DNA of 64,000 nucleotides from Pseudomonas hefeiensis (lineage in GTDB: Bacteria > Pseudomonadota > Gammaproteobacteria > Pseudomonadales > Pseudomonadaceae), in the NCBI RefSeq assembly GCF_030687835.1, contig NZ_CP117449.1, positions 4,402,001-4,466,000 of the forward strand, in the 5' to 3' direction. Under the pieces are notes generated by a model. The model saw only the letters and a program-made list of their open reading frames with translations. It ran no database searches and had not been told where the DNA came from. This document shows, piece after piece, positions 8,222-18,116 of the stretch (within the stretch, counting starts at the first letter, position 1; each line of letters starts with the position of its first letter). Made by a program: the position numbers and the translations under genes.

Positions 8222-10597
8222 TCAGACCGCAGCCTGACCCTCAGCCAGGAAGAACCAGGTCTCCAGTACGGAGTCGGGGTTCAACGAAACGCTTTCGATG
8301 CCCTGCTCCATCAGCCACTTGGCCAGGTCCGGGTGGTCCGAAGGGCCCTGACCGCAGATACCGATGTACTTGCCGGCCTTGTTGCAGGCGGCAATGGCAT
8401 TGGCCAGCAGCTTCTTGACCGCCGGGTTCCGCTCGTCGAACAGGTGCGCAATGATGCCGGAGTCACGGTCCAGGCCCAGGGTCAACTGGGTCAGGTCGTT
8501 GGAGCCGATGGAGAAACCGTCGAAGAACTCAAGGAACTCTTCAGCGAGGATCGCGTTGGATGGCAGCTCGCACATCATGATCACGCGCAGACCGTTGTCG
8601 CCACGGGCCAGGCCGTTTTCCGCCAGCAGGTCGACAACCTGGCTCGCTTCGCCCAGGGTGCGCACGAACGGCACCATGATTTCGACGTTGGTCAGGCCCA
8701 TCTCGTTGCGCACACGCTTGAGGGCGCGGCACTCGAGCTCGAAGCAGTCACGGAACGACTCGCTGATGTAGCGCGAAGCGCCACGGAAGCCCAGCATCGG
8801 GTTTTCTTCTTCCGGCTCGTACAGCTTGCCGCCGATCAGGTTGGCGTATTCATTGGACTTGAAGTCCGACAGACGCACGATGACCTTTTTCGGCCAGAAC
8901 GCAGCCGCCAGGGTGCTGATGCCTTCCACCAGCTTCTCGACGTAGAAACCGACCGGATCGTTGTAGCCGGCAATGCGTTTGTCGACGCTGTCCTTGATCT
9001 CCGGCGGCAAACCGTCGTAGTTCAGCAACGCCTTGGGGTGTACGCCGATCATGCGGTTGATGATGAACTCCAGACGGGCGAGGCCCACGCCGGCGTTTGG
9101 CAGTTGCGCGAAGTCAAAGGCGCGATCCGGGTTGCCGACGTTCATCATGATCTTGAACGGCAGGTCCGGCATGGCGTCCACGGAGTTCTTCTTGATGTCG
9201 AAGCCCAGTTCGCCTTCGAAGATATAGCCGGTATCGCCTTCGGCGCAGGACACGGTGACGCCCTGGCCGTCCTTGAGCAGTTGGGTGGCGTTGCCGCAAC
9301 CGACTACGGCCGGGATGCCCAGTTCACGGGCGATGATCGCCGCGTGGCAGGTACGCCCCCCGCGGTTGGTGACGATGGCGCTGGCGCGCTTCATCACCGG
9401 TTCCCAGTCCGGGTCGGTCATGTCGGAAACCAGCACATCGCCGGCCTGGACCTTATCCATCTCCGAAACGTCCTTGATGATCCGTACCTTGCCGGCGCCG
9501 ATGCGCTGGCCGATGGCACGGCCTTCCACCAGCACGGTGCCGGTTTCCTTGAGCAGGTAGCGCTCCATGACATTGGCCTGGGTACGGCTCTTCACGGTTT
9601 CCGGACGGGCTTGCACGATATACAGCTTGCCGTCGTCACCGTCCTTGGCCCATTCGATGTCCATCGGGCACTTGTAGTGCTTCTCGATGATCATCGCCTG
9701 CTTGGCCAGCTCGCTGACTTCAGCGTCGCTCAGGCAGAAGCGCGCACGCTCGGCCTTGTCCACATCGACGGTCTTGACCGAACGACCAGCCTTGGCTTCG
9801 TCGCCGTAGACCATCTTGATGGCCTTGCTGCCCAGGTTACGGCGCAAGATGGCCGGACGGCCGGCTTCCAGCGTGCCTTTATGGACATAGAACTCATCCG
9901 GGTTCACCGCGCCTTGTACGACGGTTTCACCCAGGCCGTAGGCGCCGGTGATGAATACCACGTCACGGAAACCCGACTCGGTGTCGAGGGTGAACATCAC
10001 CCCGGCGGTGCCGGTTTCCGAGCGGACCATGCGCTGCACACCGGCAGACAGGGCGACCAGCTTGTGGTCGAAGCCCTGGTGTACACGGTAGGAAATGGCA
10101 CGGTCGTTAAAGAGAGAGGCGAAGACTTCCTTGGCGGCACGGATGACGTTTTCCACGCCACGGATGTTCAGGAAGGTTTCCTGCTGGCCGGCGAAGGAAG
10201 CATCCGGCAGGTCTTCGGCGGTAGCCGAGGAGCGCACGGCAACGGCAATGTCGGGATTGCCTTCGGACAATTTGGCGAAGGCCGTGCGGATCTCGGCGTT
10301 CAGCTTCTCGGGAAACTCGGCGTCCATGATCCACTGGCGGATCTGGGCGCCGGTCTTGGCCAGGGCATTGACGTCATCGACGTCCAGGGCATCGAGCGCG
10401 TCGTGGATCTGTTGGTTCAGGCCGCTCAGTTCCAGAAAATCACGATAAGCCTGAGCTGTCGTGGCGAAGCCACCTGGCACCGATACGCCGGCACCGGCGA
10501 GGTTACTGATCATCTCGCCCAGGGATGCGTTCTTGCCCCCCACATGCTCTACATCATGGACGCCGAGCTTATCGAGGGAAACTACGTACTCTACCAA
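8222..10597 (-). CDS. ppsA: Phosphoenolpyruvate synthase
   Basis: Converts pyruvate plus ATP to PEP, AMP and phosphate in gluconeogenesis. The TTG start at 10597 is chosen because GGAGA lies 6 bp upstream and it gives 791 residues beginning [20 protein letters not shown], the usual length; an ATG 48 codons upstream would run into the promoter. Domains: ATP-grasp PPDK N-terminal domain (about 1-350, [30 protein letters not shown]), phosphohistidine domain ([20 protein letters not shown], catalytic His near 418) and a TIM-barrel PEP/pyruvate domain with ELPSN and GSNDLTQL. It is divergent from ppsR, its regulator, with ~180 bp between them. Confidence 0.97.
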   Translation of the reverse strand: MVEYVVSLDKLGVHDVEHVGGKNASLGEMISNLAGAGVSVPGGFATTAQAYRDFLELSGLNQQIHDALDALDVDDVNALAKTGAQIRQWIMDAEFPEKLNAEIRTAFAKLSEGNPDIAVAVRSSATAEDLPDASFAGQQETFLNIRGVENVIRAAKEVFASLFNDRAISYRVHQGFDHKLVALSAGVQRMVRSETGTAGVMFTLDTESGFRDVVFITGAYGLGETVVQGAVNPDEFYVHKGTLEAGRPAILRRNLGSKAIKMVYGDEAKAGRSVKTVDVDKAERARFCLSDAEVSELAKQAMIIEKHYKCPMDIEWAKDGDDGKLYIVQARPETVKSRTQANVMERYLLKETGTVLVEGRAIGQRIGAGKVRIIKDVSEMDKVQAGDVLVSDMTDPDWEPVMKRASAIVTNRGGRTCHAAIIARELGIPAVVGCGNATQLLKDGQGVTVSCAEGDTGYIFEGELGFDIKKNSVDAMPDLPFKIMMNVGNPDRAFDFAQLPNAGVGLARLEFIINRMIGVHPKALLNYDGLPPEIKDSVDKRIAGYNDPVGFYVEKLVEGISTLAAAFWPKKVIVRLSDFKSNEYANLIGGKLYEPEEENPMLGFRGASRYISESFRDCFELECRALKRVRNEMGLTNVEIMVPFVRTLGEASQVVDLLAENGLARGDNGLRVIMMCELPSNAILAEEFLEFFDGFSIGSNDLTQLTLGLDRDSGIIAHLFDERNPAVKKLLANAIAACNKAGKYIGICGQGPSDHPDLAKWLMEQGIESVSLNPDSVLETWFFLAEGQAAV

Positions 10598-10776
10598 GGT
10601 GATCTCTCCACTAACTGTGTTGGAAAAGCTCAAGGCACCGGCAGCTCCAGGGGAGCAAATACCGGCGATATGGCCTGGACCTGGAAAATAAGTGAGAATG
10701 CGGGCCACTGGCGGCCGGCAAATCGCGCCTATCATATCCAAGAATCGTCACTAGCTCACTAGGGCCCAAGGCGCAA

Positions 10777-11595
10777 ATGAAACGATCTGCTTTCTTTATC
10801 TCCGACGGCACCGGCATCACGGCCGAAACACTGGGCCAAAGCCTGTTGGCGCAATTCGAAAACATTACCTTCGCCAAGCTGACCCGCCCCTACATCGACA
10901 ACGTCGACAAGGCCCGGGCCATGGTACAGCAAATCAATAAAGCCGCCGAAACCGACGGTTTCCGCCCGATTATCTTCGATACCATCGTCAATCAGGACAT
11001 CCGTGAGATTCTCGCAACGTCCAATGGTTTCATGATCGACATTTTTTCCACCTTCCTGGCGCCCCTGGAACAGGAACTGAGCGAGCATTCGTCCTACTCG
11101 GTCGGCAAGTCCCATTCCATTGGTCATAACTCCAACTACATGGAGCGGATCGAGGCGGTCAACTTCGCCCTGGACAACGATGACGGCGCCCGTACGCATT
11201 ATTACGACAAGGCCGATTTGATCCTAGTGGGCGTGTCGCGCTGTGGTAAGACGCCGACGTGCCTGTACATGGCAATGCAATTTGGTATCCGCGCGGCCAA
11301 CTATCCGCTGACCGAAGACGACATGGAGCGCCTGCAACTGCCCAGCGCCCTGCGCGCCCACCAGCACAAGCTGTTCGGCCTGACCATCGATCCGGACCGA
11401 CTTACGGCGATTCGCAACGAGCGCAAACCCAACAGCCGCTATTCGAGCTACGCCCAGTGCGAATTTGAAGTGCGCGAGGTGGAAAACCTGTTCCGGCGGG
11501 AGAACATTCCCCACATCAACTCCACGCATTTTTCCGTGGAAGAGATTTCGGCGAAGATCCTGGTGGAGAAAGGGGTGGAGCGGCGGTTCAAGTAA
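10777..11595 (+). CDS. ppsR: PEP synthase regulatory protein (bifunctional kinase/pyrophosphorylase)
   Basis: 272 residues of the DUF299/PSRP family. It inactivates PpsA by ADP-dependent phosphorylation of a threonine next to the catalytic histidine, and reactivates it by Pi-dependent dephosphorylation. The P-loop [10 protein letters not shown] sits near residue 150; the N-terminus [19 protein letters not shown] is the family hallmark. It is encoded divergently from its target ppsA, the common arrangement. Start at ATG 10777. Confidence 0.97.
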   Translation: MKRSAFFISDGTGITAETLGQSLLAQFENITFAKLTRPYIDNVDKARAMVQQINKAAETDGFRPIIFDTIVNQDIREILATSNGFMIDIFSTFLAPLEQELSEHSSYSVGKSHSIGHNSNYMERIEAVNFALDNDDGARTHYYDKADLILVGVSRCGKTPTCLYMAMQFGIRAANYPLTEDDMERLQLPSALRAHQHKLFGLTIDPDRLTAIRNERKPNSRYSSYAQCEFEVREVENLFRRENIPHINSTHFSVEEISAKILVEKGVERRFK

Positions 11596-11612
11596 CCCGC
11601 AACAACACAAAA

Positions 11613-11706
11613 CCCTGTGGGAGCGGGCTTGCTCGCGAAAGCGGAGTGTCAGCTAATACTTGATTGACAGACAGACCGCTTTCGCGAGCAAGCCCGCTCC
11701 CACAGG
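11613..11706. repeat. REP pair, CGGGCTT subfamily
   Basis: Inverted arms CCTGTGGGAGCGGGCTTGCT / complement around a ~45-bp centre, lying between the convergent ppsR and mbtH genes. It is probably the shared 3' end structure. Confidence 0.9.
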
Positions 11707-11734
11707 GGTTAGGGGTTTTTTCAGAATTTCTGCA

Positions 11735-11962
11735 TTAATGAACCACAGCCACCTGCTCGTCCATTTTCTTGCGCAGGCTCAACGGGCGCATGTCAGTCCA
11801 GACTTCTTCGATGTAAGCCAGGCAGTCCTTCTTGAAGCCACTTTTTCCAATGGCACGCCAACCTTCAGGGATGGCCTTGTAGTCAGGCCAGATCGAATAC
11901 TGTTCTTCGTGGTTGACCACGACCTGAAAAACGATGTCCTCGCGGTCGAATACTGAAGTCAT
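11735..11962 (-). CDS. mbtH: MbtH-like NRPS accessory protein
   Basis: 75 residues with the whole MbtH consensus: [34 protein letters not shown]. MbtH proteins bind adenylation domains and are needed for their folding or activity; the expected partners are PvdL and the peptide-chain synthetases of pyoverdine. GGAGAGACACCC precedes the ATG. A PvdS promoter lies 64 bp upstream (12026-12049), so expression should follow iron starvation. pvdH lies directly upstream in the same orientation, 84 bp away. Confidence 0.97.
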   Translation of the reverse strand: MTSVFDREDIVFQVVVNHEEQYSIWPDYKAIPEGWRAIGKSGFKKDCLAYIEEVWTDMRPLSLRKKMDEQVAVVH

Positions 11963-12025
11963 GGGTGTCTCTCCATCTTTGCTCGAGGTTCACTGCGGTG
12001 CGTACGCAGCCAGGGTATGAAAGGA

Positions 12026-12049
12026 ACGTTTGGAGCCGGGTGAAAATTA
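12026..12049 (-). promoter_or_regulatory. PvdS-type (iron-starvation) promoter of mbtH
   Basis: On the minus strand TAATT, 16 bp, CGT (followed by T). Its -35 element overlaps the TAA stop codon of pvdH (12047-12049). One base departs from the TAAAT consensus. Confidence 0.75.
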
Positions 12050-13459
12050 GCTTTGGGCAACGGCAGCCTTCAAGGCACGTGCGAAAATCTCGGCAACCCG
12101 GTCGATTTCCGCCGCCGTGATGATCAGCGGCGGCAGGAACCGCACCACGCCGCCCTGTCGGCCACCCAACTCCAGGATCAACCCACGCTTGAGGCATTCA
12201 CGTTGCAACCGTGGCGCCAGAGATGCGTTGACTGGCGGGTGACCCAAGGCATCCGGCGTCCCGGCCGGGTCAACCAGTTCGACGCCAAGCATCAGCCCGC
12301 GACCACGGATATCGCCCAGCTGCGCAAAATCCCGCTGCAGGACGTACAGGTGTTCGCTCAAGCGATCGCCCATGGCGCTGGCGTGGGCCGGCAGGTTGTG
12401 TTCCACCAGATAACGCATCACCGCAGAACCGGCGGCCATGGCCATTTGATTGCCACGGAAGGTCCCGGCGTGGGCTCCCGGCAGCCAGGTGTCGAGCCAG
12501 TCACGATAGACCACCACCGCCAGCGGCAGGCTGCCGCCAATGGCCTTGGACAGCACCACCACATCTGGAATGATGCCGGCATGTTCGAACGCGAACATTT
12601 TGCCGGTGCGGCCAAAACCACTCTGGATCTCGTCGACGATCAGCGCCACGCCCGCCTGCTCGGTGATGCGCCGCAATCCGCGCAGCCAATCCAGATCGGC
12701 CGGGATGACCCCACCCTCGCCCTGCACCACCTCGACGATCACTGCCGCCGGCAATTGCACGCCGGCCTCGGGGTCAGTCAACAGGTTTTCCAGATAATGC
12801 AGATTGGCCTTCACCCCCAAGGCACCGCCCAAACCGAATGGACAGCGGTAATCGTAGGGGTAAGGCATGAACTGCACGCCGTTACCGAGCAAGGCGCCCA
12901 AGGGTTTTTTCGGCCCCAGGCTGCCCATCAGGCTCAGCGCACCCTGGCTCATGCCGTGATAACCGCCCTGGAACGACAGCACGGTGCTGCGCCCGGTGGC
13001 CGTGCGTACCAGTTTGAGGGCGGCTTCCACCGCGTCAGTACCGGTGGGGCCGCAGAACTGGATCTTCGCCTCGGCGGCAAGGTCCGCCGGCAACAGGCCG
13101 AACAGGTCCTGGACGAAGCGATCCTTGACCGGCGTGGTCAGGTCCAGGGTATGTAAAGGCAACTCATCGCTTAGCACCTGCTGGATCGCCTCGATCACCA
13201 CCGGATGGTTATGCCCCAGCGCCAGAGTGCCGGCCCCGGCCAGGCAGTCGATGAAAGTGCGGCCCTCGACGTCCTCGACATACAGGCCCCTGGCGCGCTT
13301 GAGGGCCAAGGGAATGCGCCGTGGATAGCTGCGGGCGTTGGACTCCTGCCGGCTCTGGCGGGCCAGCAGCGGCGATTCGTTGAATTGGTAGAGCATCTCG
13401 GTCGGCGCGCAACTGACCCGCGCCGGCTGTGCTTCGATAAGACTATTGGCGACTGACAT
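12047..13459 (-). CDS. pvdH: L-2,4-diaminobutyrate:2-oxoglutarate aminotransferase
   Basis: Makes L-2,4-diaminobutyrate from aspartate semialdehyde and glutamate; Dab is condensed with D-Tyr to form the pyoverdine chromophore. 470 residues, PLP class-III aminotransferase: QFCGPTGTDAVEAALKL, QGGYHGMSQG, IVDEIQSGFGRTG and the PLP lysine in VVLSKAIGGSLP (near residue 304). The ATG at 13459 (GAGAG upstream, 470 aa) is used instead of one 62 codons earlier, which would start inside the promoter and the GNAT gene. A consensus PvdS promoter lies ~100 bp upstream. Its product feeds the third adenylation domain of PvdL in this window. Confidence 0.95.
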   Translation of the reverse strand: MSVANSLIEAQPARVSCAPTEMLYQFNESPLLARQSRQESNARSYPRRIPLALKRARGLYVEDVEGRTFIDCLAGAGTLALGHNHPVVIEAIQQVLSDELPLHTLDLTTPVKDRFVQDLFGLLPADLAAEAKIQFCGPTGTDAVEAALKLVRTATGRSTVLSFQGGYHGMSQGALSLMGSLGPKKPLGALLGNGVQFMPYPYDYRCPFGLGGALGVKANLHYLENLLTDPEAGVQLPAAVIVEVVQGEGGVIPADLDWLRGLRRITEQAGVALIVDEIQSGFGRTGKMFAFEHAGIIPDVVVLSKAIGGSLPLAVVVYRDWLDTWLPGAHAGTFRGNQMAMAAGSAVMRYLVEHNLPAHASAMGDRLSEHLYVLQRDFAQLGDIRGRGLMLGVELVDPAGTPDALGHPPVNASLAPRLQRECLKRGLILELGGRQGGVVRFLPPLIITAAEIDRVAEIFARALKAAVAQS

Positions 13460-13556
13460 CTCTCGACCCCGCAATACACTGTAGTAGTGACCCAAATGGC
13501 ACCCCGGACAGGTGCGCATCCGGTTGGGGCGCACGTGCAGGTTTCCTGTTGTGGAA

Positions 13557-13580
13557 ACGCACCGGCGCGGCAAGGATTTA
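13557..13580 (-). promoter_or_regulatory. PvdS-type (iron-starvation) promoter of pvdH
   Basis: On the minus strand TAAAT, exactly 16 bp, CGTT: a perfect match to the iron-starvation box. The -35 element overlaps the TAA stop of the upstream GNAT gene (13578-13580). Confidence 0.88.
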
Positions 13581-14084
13581 CTCTCGAACCGAACTTTCCC
13601 CCGCAGGCTCGACCAGTGGTTTGTGCATGGCAATGGCGGTGACACCGCCGATGGCGAAAGCCTCGGCGCTTTGCTTGAACCCCAGGTGTCGATAGAACCC
13701 GTGGCTGCTGCGCGTGCTGTTGAGGGTCACCTGGACGACCCCGCGATCGCGCAACCACCCCTCGATGTCCCGCACCAGCGCTCGCCCGGCACCGCGGCGA
13801 AACCATTCCGGTTGCACATAGCAGAAGGCGATCCGGCCGCAGACCGAAGCCATGGCGGTGCCCACCAACCGCCCCTGCAAACGCGCCAGGGTCAGACGTA
13901 ACCTTGGGTCGAGCAGTAAAGGCTGTATTTGGGCGAGGGTGTTGCGGCGCGTCCAGGCCGCCACGATGCGCGGGTCGTTACGGTGTTCGGCGGCACATCC
14001 GAGGCGAATGGAGCGTTCGGCGATCCGGCTGATGATGCCGGCATCGCTGGGTGTTGCGGTGCTGATTTCAATGAGTGGTTCCAT
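13578..14084 (-). CDS. GNAT family N-acetyltransferase
   Basis: 168 residues. Typical GNAT features are visible: an N-terminal motif (STATPSDAGIISRIAERSI), the acetyl-CoA-binding stretch FRRGAGRALVRDIEGWLRDR (near residue 110) and a C-terminal SSHGFYRHLGFK motif. The ATG at 14084 gives a standard-length protein; the longer reading starting at 14153 lacks support. Substrate is unknown. It lies between the dsb sensor kinase gene and pvdH, in the same direction, and its stop codon overlaps the pvdH promoter; a link to siderophore synthesis is possible but not shown. Confidence 0.85.
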   Translation of the reverse strand: MEPLIEISTATPSDAGIISRIAERSIRLGCAAEHRNDPRIVAAWTRRNTLAQIQPLLLDPRLRLTLARLQGRLVGTAMASVCGRIAFCYVQPEWFRRGAGRALVRDIEGWLRDRGVVQVTLNSTRSSHGFYRHLGFKQSAEAFAIGGVTAIAMHKPLVEPAGESSVRE

Positions 14085-14210
14085 GGCACGGTTTTCCTCA
14101 GTCCTTGAGTCGAGCTGAAAAAAACATAGACCCGGATGAGGTGGGTGCGCCAATGGCAGGTCGTTACAACGGATGTATACAGCTCCCCGGTGGACGGCTC
14201 CTACGAGGGG

Positions 14211-15533
14211 TTAACCAACCTGCACCGGCATCGTCAATTCAACCCGCAATCCGTCCGGACGGCTGTCGAAATGCAGACCGCAACCGCAGCGCTGGACGAT
14301 CGCCTGGACGATCGCCAACCCCAACCCGCAGCCGGTGCTCTGGCCGTTGCGCCAGAAGCGCTGGGTCAGGTACTGGATGTCGTCGGCGTCTATGCCGGGA
14401 CCATGATCGCGAACCTGAAAGCGCACGCGCTGGCCAATCATTTCCAGGCTCAATTGCACCTCAGTATCGTCCGGCGTGTGACGCAAGGCGTTGTCCAGCA
14501 GATTGCGCAAGGCAGCGATGGAAAGCACCGCCGGCATTTGCACCGGCGCGTCGGAGACCTCGGGGGCCAGGTGCAGCTTGATCCGCTGGGGAGCGCCGCC
14601 GGTCGCATCCTGGATCGCCAGTCGCGCCACTTGCTCGGCGTTGCACTGCACGCCATCGTCGAACGACAGACTGCCCTCGACCCGGGCCAGCAACAGCAAC
14701 TGTTCGAGGGTGCGGTGCAAGCGGTCGGCACCCTCCTCGGCTCGGGCCAGGGACTGATCGCGGGCGACGCCCTCGGTCATGCGCGCCACTTGCAGGTGAG
14801 TCTTGATGGCCGTCAATGGGCTGCGCAGCTCATGGGCGGCGTCGCCGGTCAGCCGTCGCTCGCGCTCAATGGTCTTGCCGATACGCTGGAACAGCTGGTT
14901 CTGGGTCTCCAGCAACGGCCGCAGTTCACTGGGCAGCGGATGAATCTGCAAAGGCTCCAGGGAATCGGCATTGCGTCGCATCAACGCATCGCGCATGCGA
15001 TTGAGCGGTGCCAGGCCCTGGCCGATGCCCAGCCACAACAGACACAGGCAGCCCAGCAGCGCCACGCCGACCGGCACCGAGGCCGCCAACAGTACCGACA
15101 TGTTCAAAGCTTCGCGTTCGATCTGGCGGTCGCCGGTGGTGATGCGCAAATCCCCCCGGGCCAGAGTAAAACTGCGCCAGGGCGCGCCGTCGATCATCTG
15201 GTCGTGAAAGCCCAGCTTCTCGGCTTCCAGGGTTTGGTCCGGGGTGCCATGGCTGCGGGCCAGGATCTCCCCCCGCAAGGAACTGACCTGGCAGGCCATA
15301 CCCCCCGGAATGCTCAACTGCTCGGTTCTCAGGTGCGTGCCTTCTCCCTTGCTGGGCAATGGCGGCATCTGTTCCAGCAGCCCGGCGACCATCCGCGCCG
15401 AAGCCACCAGCCGTTGGTCCAGGGAAAACATCATCTGGTTGCGCAGATCACTGAGCATCCACGCCGCCGCCAGGGCCCAGATCAGGGCGAAGGCCGCGCC
15501 GAGGGTCAGGCTCAGGCGCAATCGCAAGCTCAT
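14211..15533 (-). CDS. dsbS: Sensor histidine kinase of the dsb locus (DsbS-like)
   Basis: 440 residues. TM1 (LSLTLGAAFALIWALAAAWM), a periplasmic sensor of ~120 residues, TM2 (VLLAASVPVGVALLGCLCLL), then HisKA with the phospho-acceptor His in DAAHELRSPLTAIK (near 235) and HATPase motifs NLLDNALRHT, DHGPGID and GCGLGLAIV. Its ATG overlaps the response regulator TGA by one base (TGATG). The order kinase, regulator, divergent dsbD-E-G matches P. aeruginosa PA2480-PA2476, described as the copper-responsive DsbRS system. The signal sensed here is therefore inferred to be periplasmic copper or thiol stress. The sensor part contains a Cys (GGMACQVSS). Confidence 0.9.
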   Translation of the reverse strand: MSLRLRLSLTLGAAFALIWALAAAWMLSDLRNQMMFSLDQRLVASARMVAGLLEQMPPLPSKGEGTHLRTEQLSIPGGMACQVSSLRGEILARSHGTPDQTLEAEKLGFHDQMIDGAPWRSFTLARGDLRITTGDRQIEREALNMSVLLAASVPVGVALLGCLCLLWLGIGQGLAPLNRMRDALMRRNADSLEPLQIHPLPSELRPLLETQNQLFQRIGKTIERERRLTGDAAHELRSPLTAIKTHLQVARMTEGVARDQSLARAEEGADRLHRTLEQLLLLARVEGSLSFDDGVQCNAEQVARLAIQDATGGAPQRIKLHLAPEVSDAPVQMPAVLSIAALRNLLDNALRHTPDDTEVQLSLEMIGQRVRFQVRDHGPGIDADDIQYLTQRFWRNGQSTGCGLGLAIVQAIVQRCGCGLHFDSRPDGLRVELTMPVQVG

Positions 15534-16213
15534 CACTTGGAGGACTCCCCGTCATCGGCCGGCCCCAGCCGATAACCCAGCCCGCGGACCGTCTCGACAA
15601 TGCCATTGCCGAGCTTGCGTCGCAGGTGATGGATATGGACGTTGAGGGCGTTGCTTTCCAGTTCGTCGTTGAACCCGTAGACGCTGTCCTTGAGTTGCTC
15701 GGTGGACAGGACCCGACCGCGGCTGTGCAATAGCGCCTGCAGCAGTGACTGTTCACGCCGGGAAAGGTCCACCGGCTGTCCGCCCAGGGTGGTTTCCCGG
15801 CTGCTGGGGTCGTAAGTCAGACGGCCATGCTCGATCAGGTTGACGCTGCGCCCCGCCACACGCCGCAGCAAGGTGTGCAGGCGCGCTGCGAGTTCACGCA
15901 GATCGAAGGGCTTGAGCAAATAATCATCGGCACCGGCCTGCAAGCCGTCGACCCGGTCGGTCACCGAATCCCGGGCGGTGAGGATCAGCACCGGTATCTC
16001 CAGGCCTTGCTGGCGCAATTGGCGCAGTAATTTGAGGCCATCCTCGTCGGGCAGCCCCAGGTCCAGCACCATGACATCGAACCTGGCCACGCCGACTATC
16101 GCCCGCGCCGCCGAGGCCGTGGCGACGTGCTCGACGGTCAGGCCCTGGGCCGTGAGACCGGCGACGATCCCGCTGGCGATCAACTCATCGTCTTCGCAGA
16201 CCAGTACGTGCAT
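15533..16213 (-). CDS. dsbR: OmpR/PhoB-family response regulator of the dsb locus (DsbR-like)
   Basis: 226 residues. Receiver domain with acidic pocket CEDDE, phospho-acceptor Asp in MVLDLGLPDEDG (near 51), LTARDS and KPFD lysine; then a winged-helix DNA-binding domain (LSRREQSLLQALL, VLSTEQLKDSVYGF, ALNVHIHHLRRKLG, VRGLGYRL). The ATG at 16213 is the normal receiver start. It is divergent from dsbD, with 175 bp between, where an 11-bp-spaced direct repeat offers a binding site (16322-16341). It should activate dsbDEG and possibly its own operon. Confidence 0.92.
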   Translation of the reverse strand: MHVLVCEDDELIASGIVAGLTAQGLTVEHVATASAARAIVGVARFDVMVLDLGLPDEDGLKLLRQLRQQGLEIPVLILTARDSVTDRVDGLQAGADDYLLKPFDLRELAARLHTLLRRVAGRSVNLIEHGRLTYDPSSRETTLGGQPVDLSRREQSLLQALLHSRGRVLSTEQLKDSVYGFNDELESNALNVHIHHLRRKLGNGIVETVRGLGYRLGPADDGESSK

Positions 16214-16321
16214 GGTAAGCCCCGTGGAAAAAGGTACATTAGGCCGCCGGCCGATTAAGCCGACATTATGCGACGAGTACGGCAAACATGGGCGATCATT
16301 GCTACCTGCCGATCGTCGCCG

Positions 16322-16341
16322 GGTTAATCGACGGTTAATCG
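16322..16341 (+). promoter_or_regulatory. Direct repeat, candidate DsbR operator
   Basis: GGTTAATCG at 16322-16330 is repeated at 16333-16341 (11-bp period, one helical turn), 48 bp before the dsbD start and in the divergent dsbR-dsbD gap. OmpR-family regulators typically bind such tandem half-sites. A related sequence in the opposite orientation (CGATTAAGCCG) lies near 16252-16262. Confidence 0.6.
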
Positions 16342-16388
16342 CCAGTCGCCATCGTGCATTCCACTTGCTCCGTTCTAAGGCTTTATCC

Positions 16389-18116
16389 ATGCGTCGATTG
16401 TTTTTGCTGTGGCTGCTGCTGATCTCGGGCCTGGCCCAGGCCGCCAATCCCTTCGAGACCAAAACCGATTTCCTACCGGTGGAAAAGGCATTCGTGTTTA
16501 CCTCCGAACGCCTGGACTCCGGTGAAACCCAGTTGTTCTGGCAGATCGCCGACGGCTACTACCTGTATCAGCAGCGACTCAAATTCGACGGTCTTGCCGA
16601 GGCGCAAAAGCCGCAGCTGCCGGAAGGTGAAGCCCACAGCGACGAGTTTTTCGGCGATCAACAGGTGTATCGCCAGGCGCTGGATCTGAAGATTCCCGCC
16701 GGCGCCACCGGCAAGATCAAGGTCGGCTTCCAGGGCTGCGCCGACGCGGGCCTGTGCTATCCACCCCAGACCCAAGTGGTAGACCTGGGCGGTAACGCAC
16801 CAGCGATTGCCAGTGGCGAGGCGCCGGACCAGGCCCTGGCCAGCGGCCTGCAACAACGGGCCTTGGGCTGGAGCCTGCTGGTGTTCTTTGGCCTGGGCCT
16901 GTTGCTGGCGTTTACACCATGCTCGCTGCCCATGTTGCCGATCCTGGCCGGGGTGGTGGTGGGCAGCGGCGCGGGGCCGCGGCGTGGATTGGCATTGGCC
17001 ATCAGCTACGTGATCAGCATGGCCCTGGTGTATGCCGCCATGGGCGTAATCGCCGCGCTGCTGGGGGCCAACCTTCAAGCGCTGCTGCAGCAACCGTGGC
17101 TGCTGGGTACTTTCGCGGCGATATTCGTCGTGCTGGCGCTACCCATGTTCGGCTTCTTCGAACTGCAACTGCCCGCCGCCCTGCGCGACCGCCTGGAAAG
17201 CGCCGGACGCCAGCGCCGCGGCGGCAGTCTGGTGGGCGCCGGCATTCTCGGAGCGCTGTCCGGCCTGTTGGTGGGCCCGTGCATGACCGCCCCGCTGGCC
17301 GGTGCGCTGCTGTACATCGCCCAGAGTGGCAATGCGGTGCACGGCGGGCTGATCCTGTTCGCCATGGGCATCGGCATTGGCCTGCCGCTGTTGCTATTGG
17401 TGACCGTGGGCAATCGTTTCCTGCCCAAACCTGGCGCCTGGATGAATGTGCTCAAGGGCGTGTTCGGTTTCCTGTTCCTGGGCACCGCGATTCTGATGAT
17501 TCGCCCGGTCATTGACGGCTCGCTGTGGATCGCTCTGTGGGGCACGCTGCTGCTAATTGCCGCCTATAGCGCCTGGCGTCAGACCGAAGGTTTCGGTCGC
17601 ACAGCCTATGTGTGCGGCAGCGCGTCGCTGCTGTTCGGCGTGTGGGGCAGCCTGCTGGTGATCGGCGCGGCGGGCGGTGGCGATGATTTCTTCCAGCCCC
17701 TGAAGGTCTATGCCGGCACCTCGGAAAGCTCGGCCGTCAGCGCCCACGATGCCTTTATCACGGTCAGCGAGCCTGCCGCGCTGCAACGGGAACTGGATGC
17801 GGCCAAGGCCCAGGGCCAATGGGTCCTGCTGGATTACTACGCCGACTGGTGCGTGTCCTGCAAGATCATGGAAAAACAGGTGTTCGGCCGCGCCGAAGTG
17901 CTGGACGCCTTGAAAGACGTACGTCTGGTGCGTCTGGATGTCACCGCCGACAATGCCGCCAGTCGTGAACTGCTGGGCCGCTATCAAGTGCCGGGACCAC
18001 CCAGCCTGCTGTGGATTGGCGCCGACGGTCAGGAGCGGCGCAGCCAGCGGATCACCGGGGAAGTCAATGCCAAGGAATTCCTGGAGCGCTGGAACATCAC
18101 CCGGGATGCGCGCTGA
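16389..18116 (+). CDS. dsbD: Thiol:disulfide interchange protein DsbD
   Basis: Carries electrons from cytoplasmic thioredoxin across the inner membrane to periplasmic DsbG- and TlpA-like proteins. 575 residues: signal peptide (LFLLWLLLISGLAQA), N-terminal DsbD-alpha domain with the Cys pair in GCADAGLCYPP, a membrane domain of eight or so helices with Cys in FTPCSLPMLPIL and LVGPCMTAPL, and a C-terminal thioredoxin domain with ADWCVSCKIMEK. The start at ATG 16389 gives the signal peptide; upstream in-frame codons belong to the promoter. Its stop overlaps the next start (TGATG). Many Pseudomonas have a second DsbD, so this is probably the inducible copy (PA2478-like). Confidence 0.94.
   Translation: MRRLFLLWLLLISGLAQAANPFETKTDFLPVEKAFVFTSERLDSGETQLFWQIADGYYLYQQRLKFDGLAEAQKPQLPEGEAHSDEFFGDQQVYRQALDLKIPAGATGKIKVGFQGCADAGLCYPPQTQVVDLGGNAPAIASGEAPDQALASGLQQRALGWSLLVFFGLGLLLAFTPCSLPMLPILAGVVVGSGAGPRRGLALAISYVISMALVYAAMGVIAALLGANLQALLQQPWLLGTFAAIFVVLALPMFGFFELQLPAALRDRLESAGRQRRGGSLVGAGILGALSGLLVGPCMTAPLAGALLYIAQSGNAVHGGLILFAMGIGIGLPLLLLVTVGNRFLPKPGAWMNVLKGVFGFLFLGTAILMIRPVIDGSLWIALWGTLLLIAAYSAWRQTEGFGRTAYVCGSASLLFGVWGSLLVIGAAGGGDDFFQPLKVYAGTSESSAVSAHDAFITVSEPAALQRELDAAKAQGQWVLLDYYADWCVSCKIMEKQVFGRAEVLDALKDVRLVRLDVTADNAASRELLGRYQVPGPPSLLWIGADGQERRSQRITGEVNAKEFLERWNITRDAR

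Noticed and set aside
8333..10762. 809-residue plus-strand frame
   Set aside because: Antisense to ppsA across its whole length; shadow frame.
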